Source: Cyanobium sp. Morenito 9A2
GTDB lineage: Bacteria; Cyanobacteriota; Cyanobacteriia; PCC-6307; Cyanobiaceae
NCBI RefSeq assembly: GCF_024345575.1
Contig: NZ_JAGQBJ010000003.1
Coordinates: forward strand, 241,117-305,116
DNA length: 64,000 nucleotides
Reading direction: 5' to 3'
Part shown: positions 27,456 to 34,785 of the stretch, one piece after another
Layout of the letters: the number at the start of each line of letters is the position of its first letter
How positions within the stretch are numbered: position 1 is the stretch's first letter
Program-made: the position numbers and the translations under genes
The notes under the pieces: generated by a model
Told to the model about the DNA's origin: nothing
What the model saw: the letters and a program-made list of their open reading frames with translations, nothing else
The model's database searches: none

Positions 27456-28729
27456 GCTGGCTGACCAGCCTCAAGGCCCGTTTGCCCCAGGACCGCTTCA
27501 TCCGCAACATCGGCTGGATGGGCGTCGGCGAGGTGGGGATCCGCCTCTCGCGGCTGGTGGCCACCGTGCTCCTGGCCAGGCTGCTCTCCCCGGAGGCCTA
27601 CGGCCTGGCCGCCATCGTGTTGATGACCACCGAATTCGTGCGGGTGTTCACCCGCAATGGCATCGGCGACAAGCTCGTGCAGGCCGATGCCGGCGAGGTG
27701 GCGGAGCTCTGCCAGACTGCCTGGTGCCTCAACTGGCTGATCGGTCTGGGGCTGTTCCTGGTGCAGTTCGCCGGTTCCTTTCTGGTGGGGCGTTTCTACG
27801 CCGACACCACCTTGGTGTTGCCGATCATCCTGGTGGGTGGCACCTATCTCATCTATCCGCTGGCGATGGTGCAGACGGCCCTGGTGCGCCGCGAGAACCG
27901 CCTCAAGATCTTCAGCCTCACCAATCTCGCCCAGGTGGTGGCCGACAACGTTCTCACCGCTGTGCTGGCCTTGATGGGCTTTGGCATGTGGGCCATCGTG
28001 CTGCCTAAATTGCTGGTGGCGCCTGTGTGGGTGTGGATGATGCTCCACTACGAGCCGTGGCGCCCACGCCTTGAATTCACCCTGGACCGTTGGCAGCGAA
28101 TCCTCGGTTTCGGTAGCCGCATCCTCGGCGTGGAGCTGCTCAACACCTTCCGCGAGAACGTCGATTACCTGTTGATCGGCCGTCTCATTGGCCTGAAAGC
28201 CCTCGGGGTCTATTACTTCGCCTTCAATGCCGGTCTGGGCCTCAGCCTGAGCGTCATCAATGCCCTGGGGGTGTCGCTCTACTCAGACCTCTGCGACATC
28301 CGCTCCGACCCCACGCGCTTGAAGCTCCGTTTCGATGAGAACATCCTCACGATCACCAGGGTGATCGTGCCGCTGGTGGCCCTCCAGGCCAGTCTTGCCC
28401 CCCTCTATGTGCCGATCGTGTTCGGCCAGAAATGGGTGGAGGCCGGCGCCGTGCCGATCCTGATCCTGATCTGCCTCTCGGCCCTCTCGCGGCCCTTCGC
28501 CAACGCCGCCTCGATGCTGTTCCGGTCGGTGGGACTGCCCCAGGTGGACCTGAACTGGAACCTGGCTTTCACGGTTGTGCTCACCCTGGCGGTGGTCTTC
28601 AGTGCCCGTTGGGGCAGTCTCGGCGTGGCTGTGGCTGTGGCTGTGGTCCACCTGGGGCTCCAGCCGATCTACCTCCTGATGGGCCGTCGCCTGCTCCATC
28701 GTCAGCAGGCCCGGGCGGCCGCCGGCTGA
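27452..28729 (+). CDS. Polysaccharide flippase (Wzx/WzxC-like, MATE/MOP family)
   Basis: This 425-residue membrane protein has about twelve helices. The N-terminal NIGWMGVGEVGIRLSRLVATVLLARLLSPEAYG is characteristic in its parts: WMGVGEVGIRLSRL and LLSPEAYGLAAI match the polysaccharide synthase/WzxC opening. EDVDYLLIGRLIG-like sequence (ENVDYLLIGRLIGLKALGVY) follows the sixth helix. It would flip the undecaprenyl-linked unit to the periplasm. It overlaps the preceding glycosyltransferase by four bases. A short GTGGCT tandem repeat near the 3' end encodes VAVAVAV within the penultimate helix. Confidence 0.9.
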   Translation: MSWLTSLKARLPQDRFIRNIGWMGVGEVGIRLSRLVATVLLARLLSPEAYGLAAIVLMTTEFVRVFTRNGIGDKLVQADAGEVAELCQTAWCLNWLIGLGLFLVQFAGSFLVGRFYADTTLVLPIILVGGTYLIYPLAMVQTALVRRENRLKIFSLTNLAQVVADNVLTAVLALMGFGMWAIVLPKLLVAPVWVWMMLHYEPWRPRLEFTLDRWQRILGFGSRILGVELLNTFRENVDYLLIGRLIGLKALGVYYFAFNAGLGLSLSVINALGVSLYSDLCDIRSDPTRLKLRFDENILTITRVIVPLVALQASLAPLYVPIVFGQKWVEAGAVPILILICLSALSRPFANAASMLFRSVGLPQVDLNWNLAFTVVLTLAVVFSARWGSLGVAVAVAVVHLGLQPIYLLMGRRLLHRQQARAAAG

Positions 28730-28734
28730 CCCCC

Positions 28735-29736
28735 ATGGCAGCCTCGCCCCGGTCGCCCCAGGGTCCGCCGTCCATTGCGGTGGTGATCCCGGTCCACAAC
28801 GGCTCCGCCCTGCTGCGGGACACCCTGCAGTCGGTACAGCGCCAGAGCCTCACCGATTGGGAGCTGATCGTGCTCGACGACGGTTCGCGCGACGACAGCG
28901 CCGCGATCGCGACCGCCATCGCCCGGGACGACCCCCGCATTCGGGTGATCACGCAGCCCAACGCCGGGGTCTCGATCGCCCGCAACCGGGGCGTGGCCGC
29001 CAGCGCCGCGCCCTTGATCGCCTTTCTCGATGCCGATGACCTCTGGCATCCCGACAAACTCCGCTGCCACGTGGAGCGTCACCAGGGCGATGCCGGGCTG
29101 GGGGTGAGCTTTGCGCGGGTGGAGTTTCTCAGCCCTGGAGGACAGCCCACCGGGAAACTGGCCTCCCACCCCGGCCATGCCCTCACACCCGTGGATTTTC
29201 TCTGTGAGAACCCCACCACCACCACGTCCAACTGGGTGCTGCGGCGCGATGTGTTCAGGGAGGTGGGGGGATTCGTGGAGAAGATGAGCTACTCCGAGGA
29301 CCTGGAGTGGCTGCTGCGGGTGGCCTGCCAGGGGCGTTGGCGGATCGAACCGATCGAACGCGTGCTCACCTACTACCGCACCTCGGCCGGTGGCCTATCC
29401 GCCAGCCTGGAGCGCATGGAGGAGGGCTGGCTGGCCCTGATCGCCGCGGCCCGCGGCTATGCGCCCGAGGTGGTGGAACGCCATTTCGCGGCGGCCCAGG
29501 CCGTCCATCTCCGTTATCTCGCCCGCCGCTCGCTCCGGCTGCAGGGGGATCCTGCCCTGGGAGCTGATTTCATGGTCCGCGCCCTGCGCTCCGATTGGCG
29601 GCTACTGATCCGCCAGCCCCGCCGTACCGGGCTCACGGCCCTGGCCGTGGTCGCGCGCCTGATCCTGCAGACCCTGCGGCGCTGGCCGAGGCTGGGGGGA
29701 TGGCGGTCCCGCGCCGGTCCGCGGCTTCGGCCCTGA
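28735..29736 (+). CDS. Glycosyltransferase family 2 protein
   Basis: I start this gene at the ATG at 28735, five bases after the flippase stop (333 residues). The GT-A core runs from IAVVIPVHNGSALLRDTLQS through VLDDGSRDDS and NAGVSIARNRGVAAS to the metal-binding LDADDLW (about 98-104). A later SEDLEWLLRVACQGRW segment (about 183) supplies the usual catalytic ED. The C-terminal 80 residues are basic and amphipathic, suggesting membrane association. It shares layout with the next gene (about 30 conserved positions by eye), so the two are probably paralogues. Confidence 0.92.
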   Translation: MAASPRSPQGPPSIAVVIPVHNGSALLRDTLQSVQRQSLTDWELIVLDDGSRDDSAAIATAIARDDPRIRVITQPNAGVSIARNRGVAASAAPLIAFLDADDLWHPDKLRCHVERHQGDAGLGVSFARVEFLSPGGQPTGKLASHPGHALTPVDFLCENPTTTTSNWVLRRDVFREVGGFVEKMSYSEDLEWLLRVACQGRWRIEPIERVLTYYRTSAGGLSASLERMEEGWLALIAAARGYAPEVVERHFAAAQAVHLRYLARRSLRLQGDPALGADFMVRALRSDWRLLIRQPRRTGLTALAVVARLILQTLRRWPRLGGWRSRAGPRLRP

Positions 29737-29781
29737 ACCAGCGTCTTTCTGCCGTCTTCATCTCCTCAGCCAGCGCCGTCC

Positions 29782-30873
29782 GTGCCCCGCTCCGACCCAC
29801 CTCCCCAGGAGTCTTCCCGGCCCCTCGTCTCCGTGGTGATGCCGCTCTACAACGCGGCGTGCACCGTGGCCGCCAGCCTCGAATCGGTGCTGGCGCAGTC
29901 CTACTCCAACCTCGAAATCCTGGTGGTGGATGACGGTTCCACCGATGATGGAGTGGACCTTTGCCGCCACTACGACGATCCCCGCATCCGAATTGTGCAG
30001 CAGAAGAACCGCGGCTTGGCGGGGGCTCGCAACACGGGCATTCGCCACGCCAGCGGGTCGATTCTTGGCTTCCTCGACAGCGACGATCTCTGGCTGCCAG
30101 AAAAGATCGAGCGGCACGTGCGGCACCTGCAGGCCGCTCCATCGGTGGGGGTGAGCTACTCCCGTTCAGCTTTCATCGATGACCAGGGCCACCGCCTCGG
30201 GATCTACCAGACCCCGCCGCTGCAGGCCATCACCCCCGAGCTGATCCTCTGCCGCAATCCGATCAGCAATGGCTCCTGTGTCGTGCTGCGCCGGGAGGTG
30301 CTCGATGGCATCCGCTTCGAGGCGAACCTCTATGGAACGCCGGAGAGCTTCTGGTTCGATGACAGCTTTCGTCAATCGGAAGACATCGAGTGCTGGTTAC
30401 GTATCGCCCTGCAGACCCATTGGACCTTTGAAGGCCTGGCCGAGCCGCTCACCCTCTACCGGATCAGCAGCGGCGGCCTCTCGGCCAACATTGAGAAGCA
30501 GTTCGACAGCTGGCAGCGGGTTCTCGACAAGACCGCCGGCTATGCCCCTGAGCTGATCTGCCGCCACGGCGCCCGGGCCCGTGGCTACCAGCTCCGCTAT
30601 CTGGCCCGGCGGGCAATCCGTGAGCGGCAATCGCGCCTCGGGGTCCAGCTCAGCCACGACGCCCTGCGCACCTATCCGGACCTATGGCGGGAGGAGCCCT
30701 TGCGCACGGCGATCACCCTGGCGGCTGCTTACCTGGGAGTCCTCCTCCCGGCTTCTCTCTATAGGCTGATCGAGACCACCATGGTGCGAATCACGGGGCT
30801 GATGCAGCGTCTGAAGATCGCTCTGCAGTCAGGTCCCCGGCGTGCCAGCAACCCGGGATCGCGGCAAGCCTGA
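29782..30873 (+). CDS. Glycosyltransferase family 2 protein
   Basis: The 363-residue GT-A enzyme starts at a GTG (29782) and carries VSVVMPLYNAACTVAASLES, VVDDGSTDDG, NRGLAGARNTGIRHA and the DXD-type LDSDDLW (about 98-104). QSEDIECWLRIALQ (about 197) is the probable catalytic loop. A hydrophobic segment near the C-terminus (ITLAAAYLGVLLPASLYRLI) could anchor it to the membrane. It resembles the preceding GT2 along most of its length, including the LSANIEK / LSASLER region, which suggests duplication. The sugar it transfers is unknown. Confidence 0.91.
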   Translation: MPRSDPPPQESSRPLVSVVMPLYNAACTVAASLESVLAQSYSNLEILVVDDGSTDDGVDLCRHYDDPRIRIVQQKNRGLAGARNTGIRHASGSILGFLDSDDLWLPEKIERHVRHLQAAPSVGVSYSRSAFIDDQGHRLGIYQTPPLQAITPELILCRNPISNGSCVVLRREVLDGIRFEANLYGTPESFWFDDSFRQSEDIECWLRIALQTHWTFEGLAEPLTLYRISSGGLSANIEKQFDSWQRVLDKTAGYAPELICRHGARARGYQLRYLARRAIRERQSRLGVQLSHDALRTYPDLWREEPLRTAITLAAAYLGVLLPASLYRLIETTMVRITGLMQRLKIALQSGPRRASNPGSRQA

Positions 30874-30876
30874 GTC

Positions 30877-31362
30877 ATGGATTTGTTGCTGGTTTGCTCC
30901 TCGGGGGGCCATTTCAAGGGTCTGCTCCAATTGGAGCCGTTCTGGAGGCAACACAGGCGAACCTGGGTGACCTTCGATTCGGCCACCACCCGAGAGGCTC
31001 TGAAGGACGAGCGGGTGGCCTGGGCCCACAGCCCCACCAACCGCAACGTGCCCAACCTGATCCGCAACGCCCTGCTCTCCTGGCGCGTGCTGCGGCGCCA
31101 GCAGCCGGAGGTGATCCTTTCCACCGGTGCCGGCGTGGCGGTCCCCTTCCTGATCCTCGGCAAGATCCAGGGCCGCCGCACGGTGTTCGTGGAATCGATC
31201 ACCAGGATCGAAACGCTCAGCCTCTCGGCGCGCTTGGCGCTGCCCTTCGTTGATGTTCTCTACGTGCACTGGCCGCAGTTGCAGGCGCGCTACCCACGGG
31301 CGGAACTGATCCGCTCGGCGGCGGTTGGCCCTGGGCTGCCGTCGAGGGGTGAACCGCGATGA
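30877..31362 (+). CDS. Alg14-like glycosyltransferase anchor subunit
   Basis: This 161-residue protein matches the Alg14 family: MDLLLVCSSGGHFKGLLQL at the start, THx-like region SPTNRNVPNLIRNALLSWRV, then VILSTGAGVAVPFLILGK and VFVESITRIETLSLSARL. Alg14 proteins provide the acceptor-binding, membrane-associated half of a split GT-B enzyme whose donor half is Alg13-like. That partner is encoded immediately downstream, overlapping by four bases. In bacteria such pairs add the second sugar of exopolysaccharide repeat units. The specific sugar is not predictable. Confidence 0.88.
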   Translation: MDLLLVCSSGGHFKGLLQLEPFWRQHRRTWVTFDSATTREALKDERVAWAHSPTNRNVPNLIRNALLSWRVLRRQQPEVILSTGAGVAVPFLILGKIQGRRTVFVESITRIETLSLSARLALPFVDVLYVHWPQLQARYPRAELIRSAAVGPGLPSRGEPR

Positions 31363-31838
31363 TTCTGGTCACCGTGGGGACTGAGAAGTTTCCCTTCAAC
31401 CGCCTGATGCGCTGGATCGAGCGACTCATCGATGATGACCTGATCGGTGAGGAGGAGCTGGTGGTGCAGTACGGCACCTGCACCTTCATCCCGAGTGGGG
31501 CCAAGGTCTATCGACTGCTCCGCGAACAGGATTTCGAAGCCCTGGTGCGGCGCGCCCGGGTGGTGATGGCCCATTGCGGCGAGGGCACCGTGCTGCTGCT
31601 CGATGGCCTTCAGACGCCATACATCCTGGTGCCCCGCAGCCAGCGATACCAGGAGCACGTGGATGACCATCAGTTGGAACTGGCCCAGGCCCTCGGTTCG
31701 ATCGGGGTTCCGATCGCCTGGGGGCCCGCTGATCTGGTGCGCTTTCTGGCCGACCCCACCAAGATGTCGATCGGTGATCTCTCGGTGACGGCCGCCCAGG
31801 CGGTCTGCCACCGATTGGAGCAGCAGTTTCCCGCCTGA
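31359..31838 (+). CDS. Alg13-like glycosyltransferase catalytic subunit (GT28 C-terminal type)
   Basis: The 159-residue protein begins MILVTVGTEKFPFNRLMRWI, the Alg13/GT28-C opening, and contains the donor-binding VVMAHCGEGTVLLLDGLQTP and LVPRSQRYQEHVDDHQLELA. It is a half-enzyme that needs the Alg14-like protein encoded just upstream. The ATGA overlap supports equal production of both subunits. A 65-base gap follows before the STAS-PHPT gene, the largest spacing in this part of the operon besides that before the second GT2. Confidence 0.9.
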   Translation: MILVTVGTEKFPFNRLMRWIERLIDDDLIGEEELVVQYGTCTFIPSGAKVYRLLREQDFEALVRRARVVMAHCGEGTVLLLDGLQTPYILVPRSQRYQEHVDDHQLELAQALGSIGVPIAWGPADLVRFLADPTKMSIGDLSVTAAQAVCHRLEQQFPA

Positions 31839-31903
31839 TCGGCGCTGCGACGGCGCCGGTCCCACCGCCCGATGGCGGATCCACCCTCCTCGACGCACCC
31901 CCC

Positions 31904-32926
31904 ATGGCCCACCGCCACGATCCAGGCGCCGCCCAAGCGACCCCCACCAGTGGCGTCACGGTCACCTCCTACCGCGGCACCCTGCTGCTCGGTTTTCCGC
32001 GGCGGTTCACCGTGACCGAGGCGGTGGCCTTCCGCGATGCCCTGGCGGAGCTTCTGCCCCAGCACCCGGACACCCGCCGCATCGTGCTGGATTTCAGCCG
32101 CACCGAGCTGATCGATAGCAGTGGCCTCGGTTCGCTGATCTCCAACCTCAAAGAAGCGCGCGCCCGGGCCATCCCGATGGTGGCCTGGTCCGCCGGTGCC
32201 CAGGTGAAGCTGGCCTTTTCATTGATGGGGCTGGAGCCGATGCTGCCGCTGGCGGAGGGCTCCGAGGCGTTGAATCCCGCCCTGGCTTTGACCAGCAAGG
32301 AGCGCCCCGCGATCACCCATCCCTCGGTGCGTTCCCTGCCGAAGCGGTTGATCGACATCGTTGGAGCCCTGGTCGGTCTGGCCGTGACCGCCCTGCTGTT
32401 CCCGTTCATTGCCCTGGCGATTCGCCAGGAGAGCAAGGGACCGATTCTCTTTGCCCAGGTGCGGATGGGCTGGATGGGACGGCGCTTCCGATTGTGGAAA
32501 TTCCGCTCGATGGTGGTGAATGCCGAAGCCCTCCGCCAGAGCGTCAAGAACGAAGCCAGCGGCGCCTTCTTCAAGAACGCCAATGATCCCCGCATCACCC
32601 GCGTGGGGAAATTCCTTCGGCGCACCAGCCTCGACGAACTGCCCCAGTTCTGGAATGTGCTGATCGGGGACATGAGCCTGGTGGGCACCAGGCCCCCCAC
32701 CCCGGACGAGGTCGATCGCTATGCGGTTCCCAACTGGCAGCGCTTGGATGTGCGGCCTGGGCTGTCGGGTGAATGGCAGGTGAACGGGCGTTCCCAGGTG
32801 CTCGACTTCGAGGATGTGATCAAGCTCGACCTGCGCTACCAGGAGAACTGGAGCCTCCGCCATGACCTCCACTTGATGGTCAAAACCCTGACCGTGATCT
32901 TCAGCAAGCGTTCGGGCGCTTCCTGA
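31904..32926 (+). CDS. STAS domain fused to polyprenyl-phosphate sugar-1-phosphate transferase
   Basis: This 340-residue protein joins two functions. Residues about 17-125 form a STAS (anti-sigma antagonist) domain with the phospho-acceptor motif LIDSSGLGSL (69-78; Ser72/Ser73). Residues about 143-340 form a PHPT (WcaJ/WbaP C-terminal type) enzyme that starts repeat-unit synthesis: KRLIDIVGALVGLAV membrane segment, FAQVRMGWMGRRFRLWKFRSM, the catalytic Asp244-Glu245 in SLDELPQFWNVLIGDMSLVG, and RPGLSGEWQVNGRS. The usual N-terminal membrane helices of long PHPTs are replaced by STAS. The RsbW-like kinase gene begins 3 bases after the stop. Regulation of the initiating enzyme by phosphorylation or binding is the natural inference; the start codon could lie slightly upstream. 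Confidence 0.9.
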   Translation: MAHRHDPGAAQATPTSGVTVTSYRGTLLLGFPRRFTVTEAVAFRDALAELLPQHPDTRRIVLDFSRTELIDSSGLGSLISNLKEARARAIPMVAWSAGAQVKLAFSLMGLEPMLPLAEGSEALNPALALTSKERPAITHPSVRSLPKRLIDIVGALVGLAVTALLFPFIALAIRQESKGPILFAQVRMGWMGRRFRLWKFRSMVVNAEALRQSVKNEASGAFFKNANDPRITRVGKFLRRTSLDELPQFWNVLIGDMSLVGTRPPTPDEVDRYAVPNWQRLDVRPGLSGEWQVNGRSQVLDFEDVIKLDLRYQENWSLRHDLHLMVKTLTVIFSKRSGAS

Positions 32927-32929
32927 GCC

Positions 32930-33406
32930 ATGGCTGCCCCCCTGACTCCCGGCCGTGGCGAAGTTCTCTTTCCGAGTCGGATCGAGGTGCTTCCTGATCT
33001 GCTCGAGTGGTTCGAGCGGCACCTGTCTTCCTCCTTCGATCCGATGCTCAAGATCCAGGCCCAGACGGCCCTGGTGGAGGGGTTCAGCAACGCCGTGCGC
33101 CACGCCCACCAGGGGTTGGCCGAGCCTCCCCCTGTGTTGGTGAGTCTGACGATTGACGCCGACTCGATCGAGCTTTGCATCCGTGACCAGGGCGCATCCT
33201 TCGACATCGGCCCAGGGCTTGAAACGGCTGTCCCCTCGAGCATGGAACGTGGGGTGGACGGCCTGCCGGCCCTGCTGGAGCGCGAGGCCCACTGGGGCCT
33301 GATCATGCTGGGCAAGCTCCGTCGGGATTACGGCTGGACGATTCGCTACGACCCCCAGCCGGAAGGAGGAAACCTGTTGCTGCTGCAACACCCCCTTCCG
33401 GGCTGA
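32930..33406 (+). CDS. RsbW-like anti-sigma factor / serine kinase (HATPase_c)
   Basis: The 158-residue protein has the GHKL ATPase boxes of the RsbW/SpoIIAB family: N-box EGFSNAVRHAH (Glu50, Asn54), G1 box IRDQGASFD (Asp86, Gly88) and a G2-like HWGLIML (121-127). It has no sensor or dimerisation-phosphotransfer domain, so it is not a classical histidine kinase. In the family it phosphorylates a STAS partner on Ser/Thr and binds a sigma factor or other target. Here the adjacent STAS-PHPT fusion is the obvious substrate. It is the last gene of the plus-strand polysaccharide arm. Confidence 0.88.
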   Translation: MAAPLTPGRGEVLFPSRIEVLPDLLEWFERHLSSSFDPMLKIQAQTALVEGFSNAVRHAHQGLAEPPPVLVSLTIDADSIELCIRDQGASFDIGPGLETAVPSSMERGVDGLPALLEREAHWGLIMLGKLRRDYGWTIRYDPQPEGGNLLLLQHPLPG

Positions 33407-33434
33407 CCAACCAGCGCCTGCGGGCCCATGAGAC

Positions 33435-33455
33435 GCACCAGCGGAGCGCTGGTGC
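33435..33455. terminator. Hairpin between convergent genes
   Basis: A perfect 9-base-pair stem (GCACCAGCG / CGCTGGTGC) with a GAG loop lies between the kinase gene and the convergent secreted-protein gene. There is no T-run on either side, so it may slow or stabilise transcript ends instead of acting as a classical intrinsic terminator. Confidence 0.5.
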
Positions 33456-33463
33456 GATTCCGA

Positions 33464-33988
33464 TCAGCGGGACCCAGGCGTGCCATGACCGTGCACGAAG
33501 AAGTCCACACCGAAGCGCTCGGGCCGTCCACAGGCCTCGGGATGGAGCCAGCTCCAGCGCGTCCAGACCTCCAGGAACAGGCGGGTCCCTGCCGGTCCAT
33601 GGCCCCAGCCCCAGCCAGGCCAGTCCCCCCAGAGCACCGGTGCGAGGCCTCTGTAGCGGTGGTGCCCCCGGGAGGCAGCCTCCCCTTCACTGCGGTGAAG
33701 GATCGGTCGCCCTTCATAGGTGAAGACCGGCAGGAGTTTCTCCGCGGCGGGTTCGTCGACGCGGAACCAGACCTTCTTGCTGTGGTGCAGATACCAGAAT
33801 CGCCAGGAGCAGTGGGGAACGAACCGGTCCCGATGGGAGGTGAACGCGGCTCCGTGGGCCTGGGTGATGGGAGTGCCGGAGGGAAGAAAGGCAGCGGAGG
33901 CGTCGGGACGGGCCACGGACGGTGCGGTGGAGAGGGCCATCAGCATCAGGGCGGCGAGCCTGCTCCTCGGCCAGCGACTGTCTGCCAT
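33464..33988 (-). CDS. Hypothetical secreted protein, aromatic-rich
   Basis: The 174-residue protein starts with a signal peptide (RLAALMLMALSTAPSVARPDA). The mature part is unusually rich in Trp, Tyr, Phe and His (CSWRFWYLHHSKKVWFRVDE; WGDWPGWGWGHGPAG). I do not recognise a family. The opposite strand is also open here, but the signal peptide and composition favour this one. It lies 27 bases after the HAD gene on the same strand and may be co-transcribed with it. Confidence 0.55.
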   Translation of the reverse strand: MADSRWPRSRLAALMLMALSTAPSVARPDASAAFLPSGTPITQAHGAAFTSHRDRFVPHCSWRFWYLHHSKKVWFRVDEPAAEKLLPVFTYEGRPILHRSEGEAASRGHHRYRGLAPVLWGDWPGWGWGHGPAGTRLFLEVWTRWSWLHPEACGRPERFGVDFFVHGHGTPGSR

Positions 33989-34015
33989 GGGCGTCAGTCT
34001 GGCCGAATCGGGCGC

Positions 34016-34669
34016 CTAGGCCAGCTCCACCGCTCGAAGACTGCGCAGCAGGCGTACCCCCGTGGGGAAGACGGATCGATCAAGGTCTGGGGCGACGAGC
34101 ACATGCACCTGGCAGCCGGCCTCGCGAGCGGCCAGGGCCCCGGCCGGGGAATCCTCAAAGGCCCAGCAGTCGGCGGCAGGCACCCCCAGCCGGTGGGCCG
34201 CCAGCAGGAAGCTGTCGGGGGCGGGTTTGCCCCGCTCCAGCTCAGGGTCGTCGCCATGCACGTGCATCCCGATCAGTGCCAGCCAGGGATGCGGGGCCGC
34301 CTTGTGCGCCACGGCCTCGGCGCTGCTGCTGGTGACCAGAGCCATCGGAATGGAGAGTTCCTGGCAGCGGGTCAGTAACTCAGCTGCCCCATCGATCCCC
34401 CTGGCCTGGGGCAGCAGCCGCTGGGCGATCGGCTGCTGCACGGCGAACAGCGCTTCAGCCGTAGGGGCCTGGCCCTGCTGGGCCTGGATCCACTGGAGCA
34501 CCTGTGCGGCGTTGTCCTGGCGCCGGCGCCCCCTGAGGCTCAGCAACTGGTCAGCGGCCAATTCCACACCGAAATGGTGGGCGGCCTGGCTCCAGGCGCG
34601 GCCATGCAGGGGCTCGGTGTCCAACAGGAGACCGTCAAGGTCGAAGAGACAGGCGGCGGGCCGGTTCAT
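34016..34669 (-). CDS. HAD family hydrolase (beta-phosphoglucomutase-like)
   Basis: This is a HAD subfamily IA enzyme. Motif I is FDLDGLLLDTEP (Asp10 and Asp12 from the chosen start), motif II the Ser run in VTSSSAEAV, motif III the Lys in GKPAPDSF, and motif IV EDSPAGALAA. The helical cap between motifs I and II is of the phosphoglucomutase/sugar phosphatase type. I prefer the ATG at 34669, which begins MNRPAACLFDLDG, over the ATG at 34690. Substrate is probably a sugar phosphate, which is inference. It is divergent from acs. Confidence 0.88.
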   Translation of the reverse strand: MNRPAACLFDLDGLLLDTEPLHGRAWSQAAHHFGVELAADQLLSLRGRRRQDNAAQVLQWIQAQQGQAPTAEALFAVQQPIAQRLLPQARGIDGAAELLTRCQELSIPMALVTSSSAEAVAHKAAPHPWLALIGMHVHGDDPELERGKPAPDSFLLAAHRLGVPAADCWAFEDSPAGALAAREAGCQVHVLVAPDLDRSVFPTGVRLLRSLRAVELA

Positions 34670-34785
34670 CGGGCCATCTTCCCAGCCCAACCCTTGGCCC
34701 CGGCGCCGGACCCTTCAACATCCGTCTCCCCCCCGCTCAAGCGGGACGGCCGCTGGCTTGAATGGGCCATCGCTGCAGCGGATGG

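Noticed and set aside
33428..34378. Plus-strand open frame across the secreted-protein and HAD genes.
   Set aside because: It runs antisense through the HAD motifs and lacks any domain; the minus-strand genes have signal peptide and catalytic motifs.
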